Origin: Candidatus Poribacteria bacterium
GTDB taxonomy: Bacteria; Poribacteria; WGA-4E; WGA-3G
Length of the DNA: 32,499 nt
Assembly (NCBI GenBank): GCA_007571305.1
Contig: RKRR01000106.1
Location: forward strand, 1-32,499
Direction: 5' to 3'
Of this stretch, positions 16,205-24,549 are shown piece by piece. The translations under genes were made by a program, and so were the position numbers. Position 1 is the first letter of the stretch. Each line of letters starts with the position of its first letter. The notes beneath the pieces were generated by a model. That model worked only from the letters and a program-made list of their open reading frames with translations, had not been told where the DNA came from and did not search any database.

Positions 16205-17308
16205 ATGAAAATTCGCTGTATCAATGCCTACCAAGTAGACCTTCCACTCTATGAAGGCAGTTACAATTGGTCTGGTGGAAAATCTGTATCCGTATTTGAC
16301 AGTACCATCGTCTCAATTGAAACGGACGAAGGCATCACCGGTTACGGTGAGGTTTGTCCATTGGGCCCGTTCTATCTCCCCGCTTATGCGGCTGGCACCC
16401 GTACCGGCATCACCGAACTCGCCCCGCACCTCATTGGCGAAGATCCGACACAATTGCTTCCCCTCAACCAACGCATGGACACTGCCCTCAAGGGACATCC
16501 GTACGTGAAATCAGCAATTGACATAGCGTGTTGGGATATTCTCGGTAAGGTTTCAAACCAATCGGTATGTACGCTTCTTGGCGGTCGGTACGGTTCAGAT
16601 TTCATGCTTTATCGCGCAATTTCCCAGCAATCTCCCGACGAGATGGCGGCGAAAGTTGCCACCTATCGTGCGGAAGGATATCGCAAATTCCAGTTAAAAG
16701 TAGGCGGCGATCCGAACACTGATATTGAACGCATCCGAGCGGTTGCTGAACTGATGCAACCCGGAGATGTACTCATTGCGGATGCGAATACGGGTTGGTT
16801 GATGCACGAAGCCGCCCGTGTCGTCCAAGGCGTGAGCGATGTGGATGTCTATATCGAACAACCCTGTCTCTCCTATGAAGAATGTCTTGCTATCCGTCAG
16901 CGTACAGGTCACCCTTTCGTGCTTGACGAAACGATAGACAGCATTCAAGCTTTGTTACGAGGTCATGCTGATCGGGCGATGGATGTCGTCAACATTAAGA
17001 TTAGCAAATTCGGCGGACTGACCAAAGCGAAACTCGCGAGAGATCTATGCGTTGAACTCGGAATCGCGATGACAATTGAAGATAGTTGGGGTGGCGATAT
17101 TACAACCGCTGCCATTGCCCATCTCGCGCACAGTACACCGACTGCGTTCCTCTTCACTGCGACAGATTTCAATAGTTACGTCACCGTCAGCACAGCGGAA
17201 GGTGCACCCCAGCGTACCAAGGGCAGGATGGCAGCCGCAACGCAACCGGGCTTGGGAACCACTCCGAATATGGATGTGTTAGGTGAAGCGGTCGTTCATG
17301 TGGAGTGA
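16205..17308 (+). CDS. Enolase-superfamily dehydratase, probable cis-3-hydroxy-L-proline dehydratase
   Basis: 367 residues of the muconate-lactonizing-enzyme subgroup. Metal ligands are Asp193 (IADANTGW), Glu218 (YIEQPC) and Asp241 (VLDET); the general base lysine at the end of strand six is Lys265 (NIKISKFGG). In strand two the usual KxK reads Q163-L-K165 ('[10 protein letters not shown]'). The N-terminal '[13 protein letters not shown]', 'LYRAISQ' and 'IEDSWGGDI' agree with my memory of sequences named cis-3-hydroxy-L-proline dehydratase, which eliminate water to give delta1-pyrroline-2-carboxylate. The next gene, 4 bp on, is of the family that reduces that product, which supports the call. 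Other MLE-type reactions are not excluded. Ribosome site weak. Confidence 0.75.
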   Translation: MKIRCINAYQVDLPLYEGSYNWSGGKSVSVFDSTIVSIETDEGITGYGEVCPLGPFYLPAYAAGTRTGITELAPHLIGEDPTQLLPLNQRMDTALKGHPYVKSAIDIACWDILGKVSNQSVCTLLGGRYGSDFMLYRAISQQSPDEMAAKVATYRAEGYRKFQLKVGGDPNTDIERIRAVAELMQPGDVLIADANTGWLMHEAARVVQGVSDVDVYIEQPCLSYEECLAIRQRTGHPFVLDETIDSIQALLRGHADRAMDVVNIKISKFGGLTKAKLARDLCVELGIAMTIEDSWGGDITTAAIAHLAHSTPTAFLFTATDFNSYVTVSTAEGAPQRTKGRMAAATQPGLGTTPNMDVLGEAVVHVE

Positions 17309-17312
17309 CGAT

Positions 17313-18278
17313 ATGAATATCAGAATTCTCTCTGCCGCCGATGTCCGAACAGCCCTGCCGATGCCCAAAGCAATTGATGCAATGCGGCACGCCTACGGTC
17401 AACTTTCAGCAGGCAAGGTGACCGCACCACCACGACAACATATCTCCACTGATAAAGGGGTTACGCTCCTCATGCCTGCCCATCTACCTGAGCGCAGCGA
17501 ATTCGGAATCAAAGTCGTCTCGGTTTATGACGAGAATCCAAACCTCGACTTGCCCCGCATCACGGCGACAGTTTTGGTGCTCGACCCAGGGACAGGACTT
17601 CCAAGAGCAATCATGGACGGTAGCAGTCTCACCGCTATCCGAACTGGAGCCGGTGGTGGTGTGGCGGCGGATTTTCTTGCTCGGAAAGATGCGAAAACGG
17701 TTGGTTTATTCGGAGCGGGCGTACAAGCGAGAGCGCAACTGAAGGCAGTGAGAGCGGTCAGAGACATTAAACGCGTCAATCTCATCAGTCGCACAGAAGC
17801 CTCAGCACGACAACTCGCCACTGATATTTCAACATGGGCAGATGCCCCAGAAGTTAATCTCGTCCCGAACCCTCAACAAGTCGTGGCGGATGCTGACATC
17901 GTCATTTGTGCAACGACATCGGCAACCCCGCTGTTCGACGGAAACGCCCTGCGATCCGGCACACACATCACAGCCGTCGGCACGTTTGTACCAGAGAAAC
18001 GAGAAGTTGACACAACGACAATAAGAAAGGCTGACCGAATTGTGGTCGATTCACGAGATGCCTGCTTAGAGGAAGCAGGAGACCTGATTATTCCGAATGC
18101 TAAGATTGATGCTGAAATCGGAGAAATCGTCAACGGCGACAAGCCCGGACGCCAATCAAACGACGAAATTACATTCTTTAAATCAGTTGGCGTGGCGGTG
18201 CAAGATGCAGTCGCAGGATCCGTAGTGCTCTCAGAGGCGGAAGCCAAAGGATTAGGCACCCTCGTTGAAATGGCATAG
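17313..18278 (+). CDS. Ornithine cyclodeaminase/mu-crystallin family, probable delta1-pyrroline-2-carboxylate reductase
   Basis: 321 residues from the ATG at 17313, which has GGAGTGA just upstream; a GTG at 17283 inside the previous gene would add 10 residues and is less likely. Start is 4 bp after the dehydratase stop, so the two are almost surely cotranscribed. Family marks: 'PPRQHISTDKGVTLLMPA', 'FGIKVVSVYDENP', 'MDGSSLTAIRTGAGGG', a Rossmann 'GLFGAGVQARAQLKA', 'VICATTSATPLFDG' and 'DSRDACLEEAGDL'. Members include ornithine cyclodeaminase, ketimine reductase and pyrroline-2-carboxylate reductase. With the hydroxyproline-dehydratase-like neighbour, reduction of pyrroline-2-carboxylate to L-proline with NAD(P)H is the most likely role; this is from context, not from a residue I can point to. 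Confidence 0.8.
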   Translation: MNIRILSAADVRTALPMPKAIDAMRHAYGQLSAGKVTAPPRQHISTDKGVTLLMPAHLPERSEFGIKVVSVYDENPNLDLPRITATVLVLDPGTGLPRAIMDGSSLTAIRTGAGGGVAADFLARKDAKTVGLFGAGVQARAQLKAVRAVRDIKRVNLISRTEASARQLATDISTWADAPEVNLVPNPQQVVADADIVICATTSATPLFDGNALRSGTHITAVGTFVPEKREVDTTTIRKADRIVVDSRDACLEEAGDLIIPNAKIDAEIGEIVNGDKPGRQSNDEITFFKSVGVAVQDAVAGSVVLSEAEAKGLGTLVEMA

Positions 18279-18371
18279 CTGTCAGCAGACGACTATCAAA
18301 GACCGTGAGTTGTCAACGACTTTGGTAATTGGAATTCACGATAAACACCACTACGTCCCAACGTTTTGATA

Positions 18372-18399
18372 TTGACAAAAAAAGCGGATCCTATAAAAT
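18372..18399 (+). promoter_or_regulatory. Sigma70 promoter for the Ldh2-family pair
   Basis: TTGACA (18372-18377), 16-bp spacer, TAAAAT (18394-18399). Predicted leader to the first ATG is about 55 bases. It makes the two dehydrogenases a separate transcription unit from the dehydratase/reductase pair. Confidence 0.6.
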
Positions 18400-18460
18400 A
18401 GAGTGCATATTTTGGGAATAGATGACACTGTTCACGAATCTATATCAAAGGATGTAACAC

Positions 18461-19540
18461 ATGGAAAAAACGCATCTACTTCAGGCACCACATCTCCACG
18501 CAATTGCTCGCAATATTTTTGTCGCCGCCGGCGGATCTAGGCACATTGCAGAGGATGTGTCCGAAATCCTCGTCAATGCCAACCTTGCGGGGCACGACTC
18601 GCATGGCGTGTTGCGCGTTCCAGCGTATTTACGAGGCATTGATACCGGACAACTCGATCCGACCGCGGAACCCAAAGTTCTCGCAGAGACAGCGAATACT
18701 TTACGCATTGATGGACAACGCGGCTTCGGACACTATGTCTCACGTTGGTCAATTAGTAAAGCGATAGAAAAGGCAAAAACCGCAGTCTCTTGCTCTGTCA
18801 GTATCATTAACACTGGGCATATTGGACGTTTGGGTGAGTATGCAGAAGCGGCGGCAAGAGCCGGATGTATCTCGCTTATCACTGTCGGTGGAGGCGGTAG
18901 AGGTAGAGGACCCACTGTACCTTTTGGCGGCGCAGAAGGTGCTTTCGGGACAAACCCGATCGCCATCGGTGTGCCGACCGGCGATGACAGTCCGTTTATC
19001 GTTGACTATGCCACGAGTATGGTTGCCGAAGGTAAGATACAGGTCGCCCGCAGCAAAGGCATCGACTTACCGGAGGGTTGTATTCTTGATAAAAACGGAA
19101 TGCCGAGCGTCAAGCCCGCTGATTTCTACGACGGCGGTTCGCTTCTCGCGTTTGGGAAACATAAAGGCTACGCACTCGCTATGTTCACATGCCTCCTTGG
19201 GGGGTTGGCGGGAACATTTGATATAGAGCAGGGCACAATGAACGGCATTTTCATGCAAGCCATAGATGTCAACGCCTTCACACCGGTTGAGGAATACCAG
19301 AAAGGCGTGCGTGCTTTCTTAGACGGCATTAAATCTACACCGCCAGCACCCGGCTTCGACGAAGTTCTTGTTCCCGGTGATTTTGAACACCAATTCCGCA
19401 CACAACGTTTAGTGGAAGGGATTGAGATACCCGACACGATCTATAATCAACTTCAAGAATGCGCAGACAAACTCGGTATTTCTATTGGCGAGGACGCTAT
19501 CGAGGCAAACGACAAAGCACACTACGGGCCGCTTTCGTAA
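18461..19540 (+). CDS. Ldh2/malate dehydrogenase-like (YbiC/DpkA superfamily) oxidoreductase, copy 1
   Basis: 359 residues of the NAD(P)-dependent Ldh_2 superfamily, whose fold differs from classical lactate dehydrogenase. Visible motifs: 'LAGHDSHGVLRVPAYL' with the conserved His pair, 'GHIGRLGEYAE', 'GAFGTNPIAIGVPTGDD', 'FIVDYATSMVAEGK', 'FGKHKGYALAMF' and the C-terminal 'PGFDEVLVPGDFE'. Substrates in the family are 2-oxoacids or cyclic imines: malate, lactate, ureidoglycolate, 2,3-diketogulonate, pyrroline/piperideine-2-carboxylate. Downstream of a candidate hydroxyproline pathway, an imine reductase is attractive but not proven. A paralogue follows after 36 bases. CCCTG-N10-CAGGG (19541-19560) forms a small hairpin between the two. 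Confidence 0.85.
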   Translation: MEKTHLLQAPHLHAIARNIFVAAGGSRHIAEDVSEILVNANLAGHDSHGVLRVPAYLRGIDTGQLDPTAEPKVLAETANTLRIDGQRGFGHYVSRWSISKAIEKAKTAVSCSVSIINTGHIGRLGEYAEAAARAGCISLITVGGGGRGRGPTVPFGGAEGAFGTNPIAIGVPTGDDSPFIVDYATSMVAEGKIQVARSKGIDLPEGCILDKNGMPSVKPADFYDGGSLLAFGKHKGYALAMFTCLLGGLAGTFDIEQGTMNGIFMQAIDVNAFTPVEEYQKGVRAFLDGIKSTPPAPGFDEVLVPGDFEHQFRTQRLVEGIEIPDTIYNQLQECADKLGISIGEDAIEANDKAHYGPLS

Positions 19541-19576
19541 CCCTGCTTATGAAAACAGGGTAGGAGGGAATTTACC

Positions 19577-20614
19577 GTGGAAAGGCACATATTTGAAGCC
19601 GCACATCTTCAGGCATTTACAAACAACCTATTTGTGGCGGCAGGCACACCACAGCACATCGCTGATAACGTTGCCGAGATTTTGATAAAAGCGAATCTCG
19701 CTGGACACGATTCGCATGGCGTGCTCCGGATTCCCTCCTACCTCGACGGGATTGAGGGTGGGGGTATCCGTCCTGCTGCCGAGCCTGATGTGTTACGAGA
19801 AACCGACAATACGCTCCATATTGATGGTGGAAACGGTTTTGGGCACTATACCGCCCGCTACGCGGTCCGGCGTGCGATCGAAAAAGCGAAAACTGCGCGC
19901 ACTTGCTTCGCGACGCTTACTCGGACGGGACATATTGGCAGAGTTGGAGAATACGCGCAAGAAGCCGCTGAATCCGGATATATTGGAATCATCACCGTCG
20001 GTGGAGGCTCAAAAGGTGGTGGACGCATCCTTCCCTTCGGGGGTGCGGTTGGTGCACTCGGGACGAACCCGATCGCCATCGGTGTCCCGACAGGTGATGA
20101 TGTGCCGTTCCTTATTGACTTCGCAACGAGTATGATCGCAAACGGCAAAACCTACGTTGCTGACAGCGAAAACCGAGATTTACCAGAAGGATGTGTTGTT
20201 GACAAACACGGAAATCCTACCATCAAAACCGCTGAGTACCGCGATGGTGGGCATCTCCTTGCTTTTGGGAGACATAAAGGTTATGCTCTCTCTCTCTTCG
20301 TCAGTCTACTCGGTGGATTGGCAGGAACATTTAATATCGAGACTGGACAAATAGGCGGTCTCTATATGCAGGTGATTGATGTCAATGCGTTCACATCCGT
20401 CGAAGAATATCAAAAAGGGGTTCGTGCATTCTTAGATGCAATCAAGACGATACCACCTGCCCCGGGTTTCGATGAAGTGTTAGTCCCTGGTGATTTTGAA
20501 GCGAATACTCGAGCACACCGACTCGCAAACGGAATTGATATACCAGATACCATCTACCAACAACTTCGTGAGTGCGCCGAAAAATGGAATGTTCCCATGC
20601 CACGAACCCAGTAA
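19577..20614 (+). CDS. Ldh2/malate dehydrogenase-like oxidoreductase, copy 2
   Basis: 345 residues, a clear paralogue of the gene before it along its whole length, but 14 residues shorter at the C-terminus. It starts with GTG at 19577 behind a strong ribosome site, GGAGGGA. Conserved blocks are 'LAGHDSHGVLRIPSYL', 'GHIGRVGEYAQEA', 'GALGTNPIAIGVP', 'LIDFATSMIANGK' and 'FGRHKGYALSLF'. The spacing of 36 bases and lack of a promoter between them suggest one operon. The copies differ throughout rather than in patches, which suggests an older duplication with separate substrates. The exact reaction is not known. Confidence 0.85.
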   Translation: MERHIFEAAHLQAFTNNLFVAAGTPQHIADNVAEILIKANLAGHDSHGVLRIPSYLDGIEGGGIRPAAEPDVLRETDNTLHIDGGNGFGHYTARYAVRRAIEKAKTARTCFATLTRTGHIGRVGEYAQEAAESGYIGIITVGGGSKGGGRILPFGGAVGALGTNPIAIGVPTGDDVPFLIDFATSMIANGKTYVADSENRDLPEGCVVDKHGNPTIKTAEYRDGGHLLAFGRHKGYALSLFVSLLGGLAGTFNIETGQIGGLYMQVIDVNAFTSVEEYQKGVRAFLDAIKTIPPAPGFDEVLVPGDFEANTRAHRLANGIDIPDTIYQQLRECAEKWNVPMPRTQ

Positions 20615-20664
20615 GAGCAGCGTGTTATCTGTTTCAATTTAGTTGCTCCACTTGCTTCCATAAC

Positions 20665-20725
20665 GGTTTCCGGTTAACGCCAATGCTTTTCAACATCAAG
20701 ATAGAGTTCAACTTTAACGGAAACC
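20665..20725. repeat. Imperfect inverted repeat upstream of the WD40-protease gene
   Basis: GGTTTCCGGTTAA (20665-20677) and TTTAACGGAAACC (20713-20725) face each other across 35 bases, in the 158-bp gap between the dehydrogenase pair and the next gene. It could be a regulatory dyad or the remnant of a small mobile repeat. Confidence 0.35.
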
Positions 20726-20772
20726 TTCGCCTAATGTAATGGGGCGGTGCCGAGAGACTACTTGTTAGAAAT

Positions 20773-23310
20773 ATGCAATTCAAGCATCTGCTTCTTATAA
20801 TCACCGTTTCACTAATCCTTCCACACACTGCCGTCGCTCAAGTTGAACACACCTTATTTAGGCATGGTGGTAACGTCCAAACGGTTGCCTATTCTCCCGT
20901 GAATCCTTTCCTGATTGCCAGTGCTGGCGATAATGGGGAAATTAAGTTGTGGAATCTGCAGAACGGGACCGTGGCGACATTAGGTCGCCACGATGATGCC
21001 ATCAATTCCATCGCTTTTTCCCCAGACGGCAAGTTTCTCGCCAGCGGTGGTGACGATTATGTCCTCAAATTGTGGAATGTCAGCCACAAACACCATATCG
21101 CAACCCATGAGCATATTACCGACCAAGTTCGTTCACAAGTCAAAGCGGTTGCTTTCTCTCCAAATGGGAAAATGATAGCAACCGGTGGTAGACATGCAAA
21201 ACTCTGGGATGCCAACACTCGCAATGAAATAGTTACTTTCAGACACCACGAATGGGTCTGGACAGTCACTTTTTCCAGCGACAGCAAGTTGCTCGCTACG
21301 GGAGATAACAGGGGTCAGGTTACCGTCTGGGATCTTCAAAGCCAACAGGCTGTTACGCAACTTCATGCGGATTCGGATGCAGTCTATGCCGTTCAGTTCT
21401 CCCCGAATGACCGAATCCTGGCAGTGGCAGGATACGAAGGGAAGGTTAAACTATGGACAGTCCCGGATTGGAAACCCCATGGTACGCTAACCTCCAATAG
21501 TACAATCTCTGATATTAGTTTTTCGCCTGATAGCACCACACTTGCCGCAACGGGTTACACATCTATACACCTTTGGACAGTTGATATCGGTGAGAACATT
21601 GTTACCCTCACCGGACATACAGACTGGGTCAGAACGACCATCTTCTCTCCGGATGGGAATAGACTCATCAGCAGTAGCGCAGACGGGACAGTTCGAAATT
21701 GGGACGTAACACCCTATAGCACCCGAAATCAAGATATGGTCCGGGTTATCTACTTCACCCCACGAGACCGGAGCTCGCAACCGGGTATCTGGAAAAAATT
21801 GGAAACGCTCATCAGAGATGTCCAACACTTTTATGCAGACCAGATGGAAATTAACGGATTCGATAGAAAAACCTTCACGTATGAAACTCAGGAAAATGGC
21901 AGTATACGGGCGCATCATGTTAAGGGGCAGTTCAGAGACCGATATTACCACACAGATACAGCGAACAAAGTCTACGATGAAGTTGCTTCTCTGTTTGACA
22001 CGGGAAAGCACATCTATTTCATCGCTGCCGAAGTTAGTAGTGAGTTCATTGGAGCAAAAGACAAATGCGGTGTCGGCGGTGGCGATTGGTACGAAAATGA
22101 TCTGTGGATAAGGGCTCAAGGGGGCCGCGCAGTCATCCCCGCCTCCGGGACGTGTTTTGAGGGGCCGTACGGTGTCGTTGTAGCAGCGCATGAACTCGGA
22201 CACGCTTTTGGCTTAGAGCACGACTTTCGAAATCCGACGTACATCATGTCGTATGGAGTAGCACCAAATCGCCTGTCTAAATGTGCCGCCAGATGGTTGG
22301 ACGCAAGCCGCTTTTTTAACACCGACCAAACTGCCTTCAATGAACCGACATCTATTCAGATGCTTACCCCCTCGACTTACCTCCCAAACGCGAGAAACTT
22401 CACGCTCCAATTTGAAGTAACGGATGCAGATGGTATCCATCAAGCTCAGTTACTGGTTCCCGCAACCGCGGCGGACCCAGCACATGGTGTTAAGTTGCAC
22501 AGCTGCAAGAATTTAAATACGCAAAACAGTATCCTTGAATTCAGTACTCCGATCTTAACAACTCGCCAAACGAACGATATATCACTTCAAGTGGTTGATG
22601 TATACGGAAATATCAGCCAGCAAAACTACACGCTCAAAGCAGATAGAGCCTTGTTTTCTAAAAAAAATGCTGATGTCAATGGAGACGGAACTGTCAACAT
22701 AGCCGACCTTGTATTGGTTGCTTCCAATTTCGGCAAAACTATTAAAAGCACGGTCCATCGAAACCCAGATGTTAACAGAGATGGAATTGTCAATGTTACC
22801 GATCTCCTCTTGGTTGTCAGCTTGTTACAAGACGTACCGGCAGCACCGCCGTTTCTCACTCAAGAAATGTCGACACTCACAGTTACAGACTTACAGAAAT
22901 GGATCCATCAAGTCAAAAACTACAATATCCAAACCGATTCCGCAATCCTCCGTCCAGACACTCTAAAAAAAGGAATTGCCGTGTTTGAGCAACTCCTTAC
23001 AATCTTAGCCACTCCAACGGAAACCCGTCTTTTAGCGAACTACCCGAACCCTTTTAACCCGGAGACGTGGATACCCTATCAGTTATCTGAGCCTGCGGAA
23101 GTGACATTGCGTATCTACTTCATGGATGGAACATTGGTACGGACGTTGGCGTTAGGACATCAACCCGCGGGAACATACCAGGAACGTAGCCGCGCGGCGT
23201 ATTGGAATGGCAGAAATGAACAGGCGGAACGTGTAGCGAGTGGGATTTATTTCTATACGTTGTCTGCCGGGGACTTCACTGCAACGCGAAAGATGCTCAT
23301 TCGGAAGTAG
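20773..23310 (+). CDS. Secreted WD40-metzincin protease with dockerin-like pair and sorting domain
   Basis: 845 residues. Signal peptide 1-22 (cleavage after AVA). Residues ~25-312 form about seven WD40 blades ('AFSPDGKFLASGGDDYVLKLW', 'FSPDGNRLISSSADGTVRNW'). Residues ~322-525 are a zinc metalloprotease of metzincin type: HELGHAFGLEH with ligands His473, His477 and His483, catalytic Glu474 and a Met-turn 'YIMSYG' (Met492). Residues 530-622 look like a beta-sandwich. Two Ca-loops, 'DVNGDGTVNIADLVL' (634-648) and 'DVNRDGIVNVTDLLL' (666-680), form a dockerin-like module. The C-terminus (757-845, 'NYPNPFNPETWIPYQL' to 'GIYFYTL...RKMLIRK') resembles FlgD-Ig/type IX sorting domains. Probably an exported, surface-attached or secreted protease; the target is unknown. 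The ATG has little ribosome site. Confidence 0.85.
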   Translation: MQFKHLLLIITVSLILPHTAVAQVEHTLFRHGGNVQTVAYSPVNPFLIASAGDNGEIKLWNLQNGTVATLGRHDDAINSIAFSPDGKFLASGGDDYVLKLWNVSHKHHIATHEHITDQVRSQVKAVAFSPNGKMIATGGRHAKLWDANTRNEIVTFRHHEWVWTVTFSSDSKLLATGDNRGQVTVWDLQSQQAVTQLHADSDAVYAVQFSPNDRILAVAGYEGKVKLWTVPDWKPHGTLTSNSTISDISFSPDSTTLAATGYTSIHLWTVDIGENIVTLTGHTDWVRTTIFSPDGNRLISSSADGTVRNWDVTPYSTRNQDMVRVIYFTPRDRSSQPGIWKKLETLIRDVQHFYADQMEINGFDRKTFTYETQENGSIRAHHVKGQFRDRYYHTDTANKVYDEVASLFDTGKHIYFIAAEVSSEFIGAKDKCGVGGGDWYENDLWIRAQGGRAVIPASGTCFEGPYGVVVAAHELGHAFGLEHDFRNPTYIMSYGVAPNRLSKCAARWLDASRFFNTDQTAFNEPTSIQMLTPSTYLPNARNFTLQFEVTDADGIHQAQLLVPATAADPAHGVKLHSCKNLNTQNSILEFSTPILTTRQTNDISLQVVDVYGNISQQNYTLKADRALFSKKNADVNGDGTVNIADLVLVASNFGKTIKSTVHRNPDVNRDGIVNVTDLLLVVSLLQDVPAAPPFLTQEMSTLTVTDLQKWIHQVKNYNIQTDSAILRPDTLKKGIAVFEQLLTILATPTETRLLANYPNPFNPETWIPYQLSEPAEVTLRIYFMDGTLVRTLALGHQPAGTYQERSRAAYWNGRNEQAERVASGIYFYTLSAGDFTATRKMLIRK

Positions 23311-23370
23311 TATAAGCATCAGTGAACGAAGTTGCAAACCTCACGCAAACCCCAAATTTTCGATAACATA

Positions 23371-23529
23371 ACGCAAATTGCTACGTTGTAGCATAGGAGA
23401 CCGTCAGCCTGTGCATCTTAAGCACGCAGGCTGACGGTCTCCTACGCTACGAAATGCTTGCGGATCCTGAAGGTTTTTCAATGAGACATAGTAGATGAAC
23501 TCTAAAATTGTGGAAATAGCAACTTGGGT
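23371..23529. mobile_element. 159-bp MITE, copy 3 (with long internal hairpin)
   Basis: Ends ACGCAAATTGCTA (23371-23383) and TAGCAACTTGGGT (23517-23529) match at 11 of 13. The flanks TAACATA (23364-23370) and TAACGTA (23530-23536) look like a 7-bp target duplication with one change. Inside, 23388-23411 and 23427-23450 form a 24-bp stem with one mismatch, not present in the other two copies. Confidence 0.8.
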
Positions 23530-23563
23530 TAACGTACTTACACGTTCGCAACAGAAATTGCAC

Positions 23564-23592
23564 TTGACATTGCAGGGCCAGAGTGTTATACT
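23564..23592 (+). promoter_or_regulatory. Sigma70 promoter for the SDR gene
   Basis: TTGACA (23564-23569), 17-bp spacer, TATACT (23587-23592): 6/6 and 5/6 matches. It lies 35 bases after MITE copy 3. The leader to the ATG is about 65 bases. Confidence 0.75.
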
Positions 23593-23664
23593 TAACTTCG
23601 GAATTGTTGATTCTATTTTGAAAGGATGTAGGGCATCGTTTGCAAGCCCGTATTAACATAACGT

Positions 23665-24456
23665 ATGGATCTCGGACTTAAGGATAAAATTGCAGTTGTA
23701 GGCGCATCAAGCAAAGGGCTTGGACGCGCTATTGCTCTCGGTTTAGCACACGAGGGAGCGAAGGTCACTATCTGCGCGAGAGATAGTGATGCTCTGGAAG
23801 AAACAGCAGATGAAATTCGCAACCAGACTGGCACCGAAGTTTTGGCAGTACCGACCGATGTTAGTCAACCAGCTCAGGTTGAAAATCTCATTAGCACAGC
23901 GATAGAACACTTCGGTGGTATTGATATACTGGTTAACAACGCCGGTGGCCCCAGAGCCGGCCGGTTTGATGATTTGGAAGCACAGGACTACCAGGACGCT
24001 GTCCAATTGAACTTGATGAGCACAATAAACCTATGTCGCGCCGTTGTGCCAACGATGCAGGCACGTGGTGGAGGACGGATCATCAACCTCACTTCGGTCT
24101 CTGTCAAACAACCTGTCGACGGACTGATGTTATCCAATATGGCACGGACAGGAGTGATTGGATTCGCGAAGACCCTCGCAACGGAATTAGCACCAGACAA
24201 AATCCTTGTTAACAATGTCTGTCCGGGCATTATCTTCACTGATCGCATCCGACATCTCGCGACCGTTCGTGCTGAAGAGGGTGGCATCTCGTTTGATGCG
24301 GCTCTCGCAAATATGACTGCAGATATCCCGCTCGGTAGAATTGGGGATCCAGATGAATTTGCAACCTTAGTCGTTTTTCTTGCATCAGAGCGCGCCAGTT
24401 ACATAACGGGAACCACAATTCAGGTAGACGGTGGTATGGTGAAGTCCCTGCTCTAA
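23665..24456 (+). CDS. Short-chain dehydrogenase/reductase with altered active site
   Basis: 263 residues of the SDR fold. Cofactor motif 'GASSKGLG' (residues 13-20), 'NNAGG' at 91-95, catalytic-type Ser144 in 'NLTSVSV', and a C-terminal 'SYITGTTIQVDGGMV'. The usual Tyr-x-x-x-Lys pair is replaced: Ser157 and Arg161 in 'LSNMARTGVIG'. I recall an SDR subgroup with 'LSNxxR' at this place, so the change seems to be a family trait and not decay. Classical Tyr-Lys catalysis is therefore unlikely as such. These proteins are often misnamed 3-oxoacyl-ACP reductase. A good promoter precedes it; the ribosome site (GAAAGGATG) lies far upstream. Substrate unknown. Confidence 0.85.
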   Translation: MDLGLKDKIAVVGASSKGLGRAIALGLAHEGAKVTICARDSDALEETADEIRNQTGTEVLAVPTDVSQPAQVENLISTAIEHFGGIDILVNNAGGPRAGRFDDLEAQDYQDAVQLNLMSTINLCRAVVPTMQARGGGRIINLTSVSVKQPVDGLMLSNMARTGVIGFAKTLATELAPDKILVNNVCPGIIFTDRIRHLATVRAEEGGISFDAALANMTADIPLGRIGDPDEFATLVVFLASERASYITGTTIQVDGGMVKSLL

Positions 24457-24549
24457 GTATGGGCCTCTGGTTGCTCTCCTTGTGCAGATATCCTATAGAG
24501 AAAATTTGCGGGATAATATTTCAGGCAGGTTTCCGGTGAAGTTGCATCT

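Noticed and set aside
21487..22203. 238-codon minus-strand frame within the WD40-protease gene
   Set aside because: The sense frame has WD40 and metzincin motifs; the antisense frame has none.
23388..23450. Intrinsic terminator of the WD40-protease gene
   Set aside because: The hairpin is strong but no T-tract follows, and it is part of a MITE; termination there is possible but not supported.
11976..23529. CRISPR array
   Set aside because: Repeats are few, long, far apart and have transposon-type ends; no regular spacer pattern anywhere.
23545..23575. A third sigma54 site before the SDR gene (AGAAATTGCA)
   Set aside because: The -24 half reads TCGCAA and the spacing is one base too long; a better sigma70 promoter overlaps the region.
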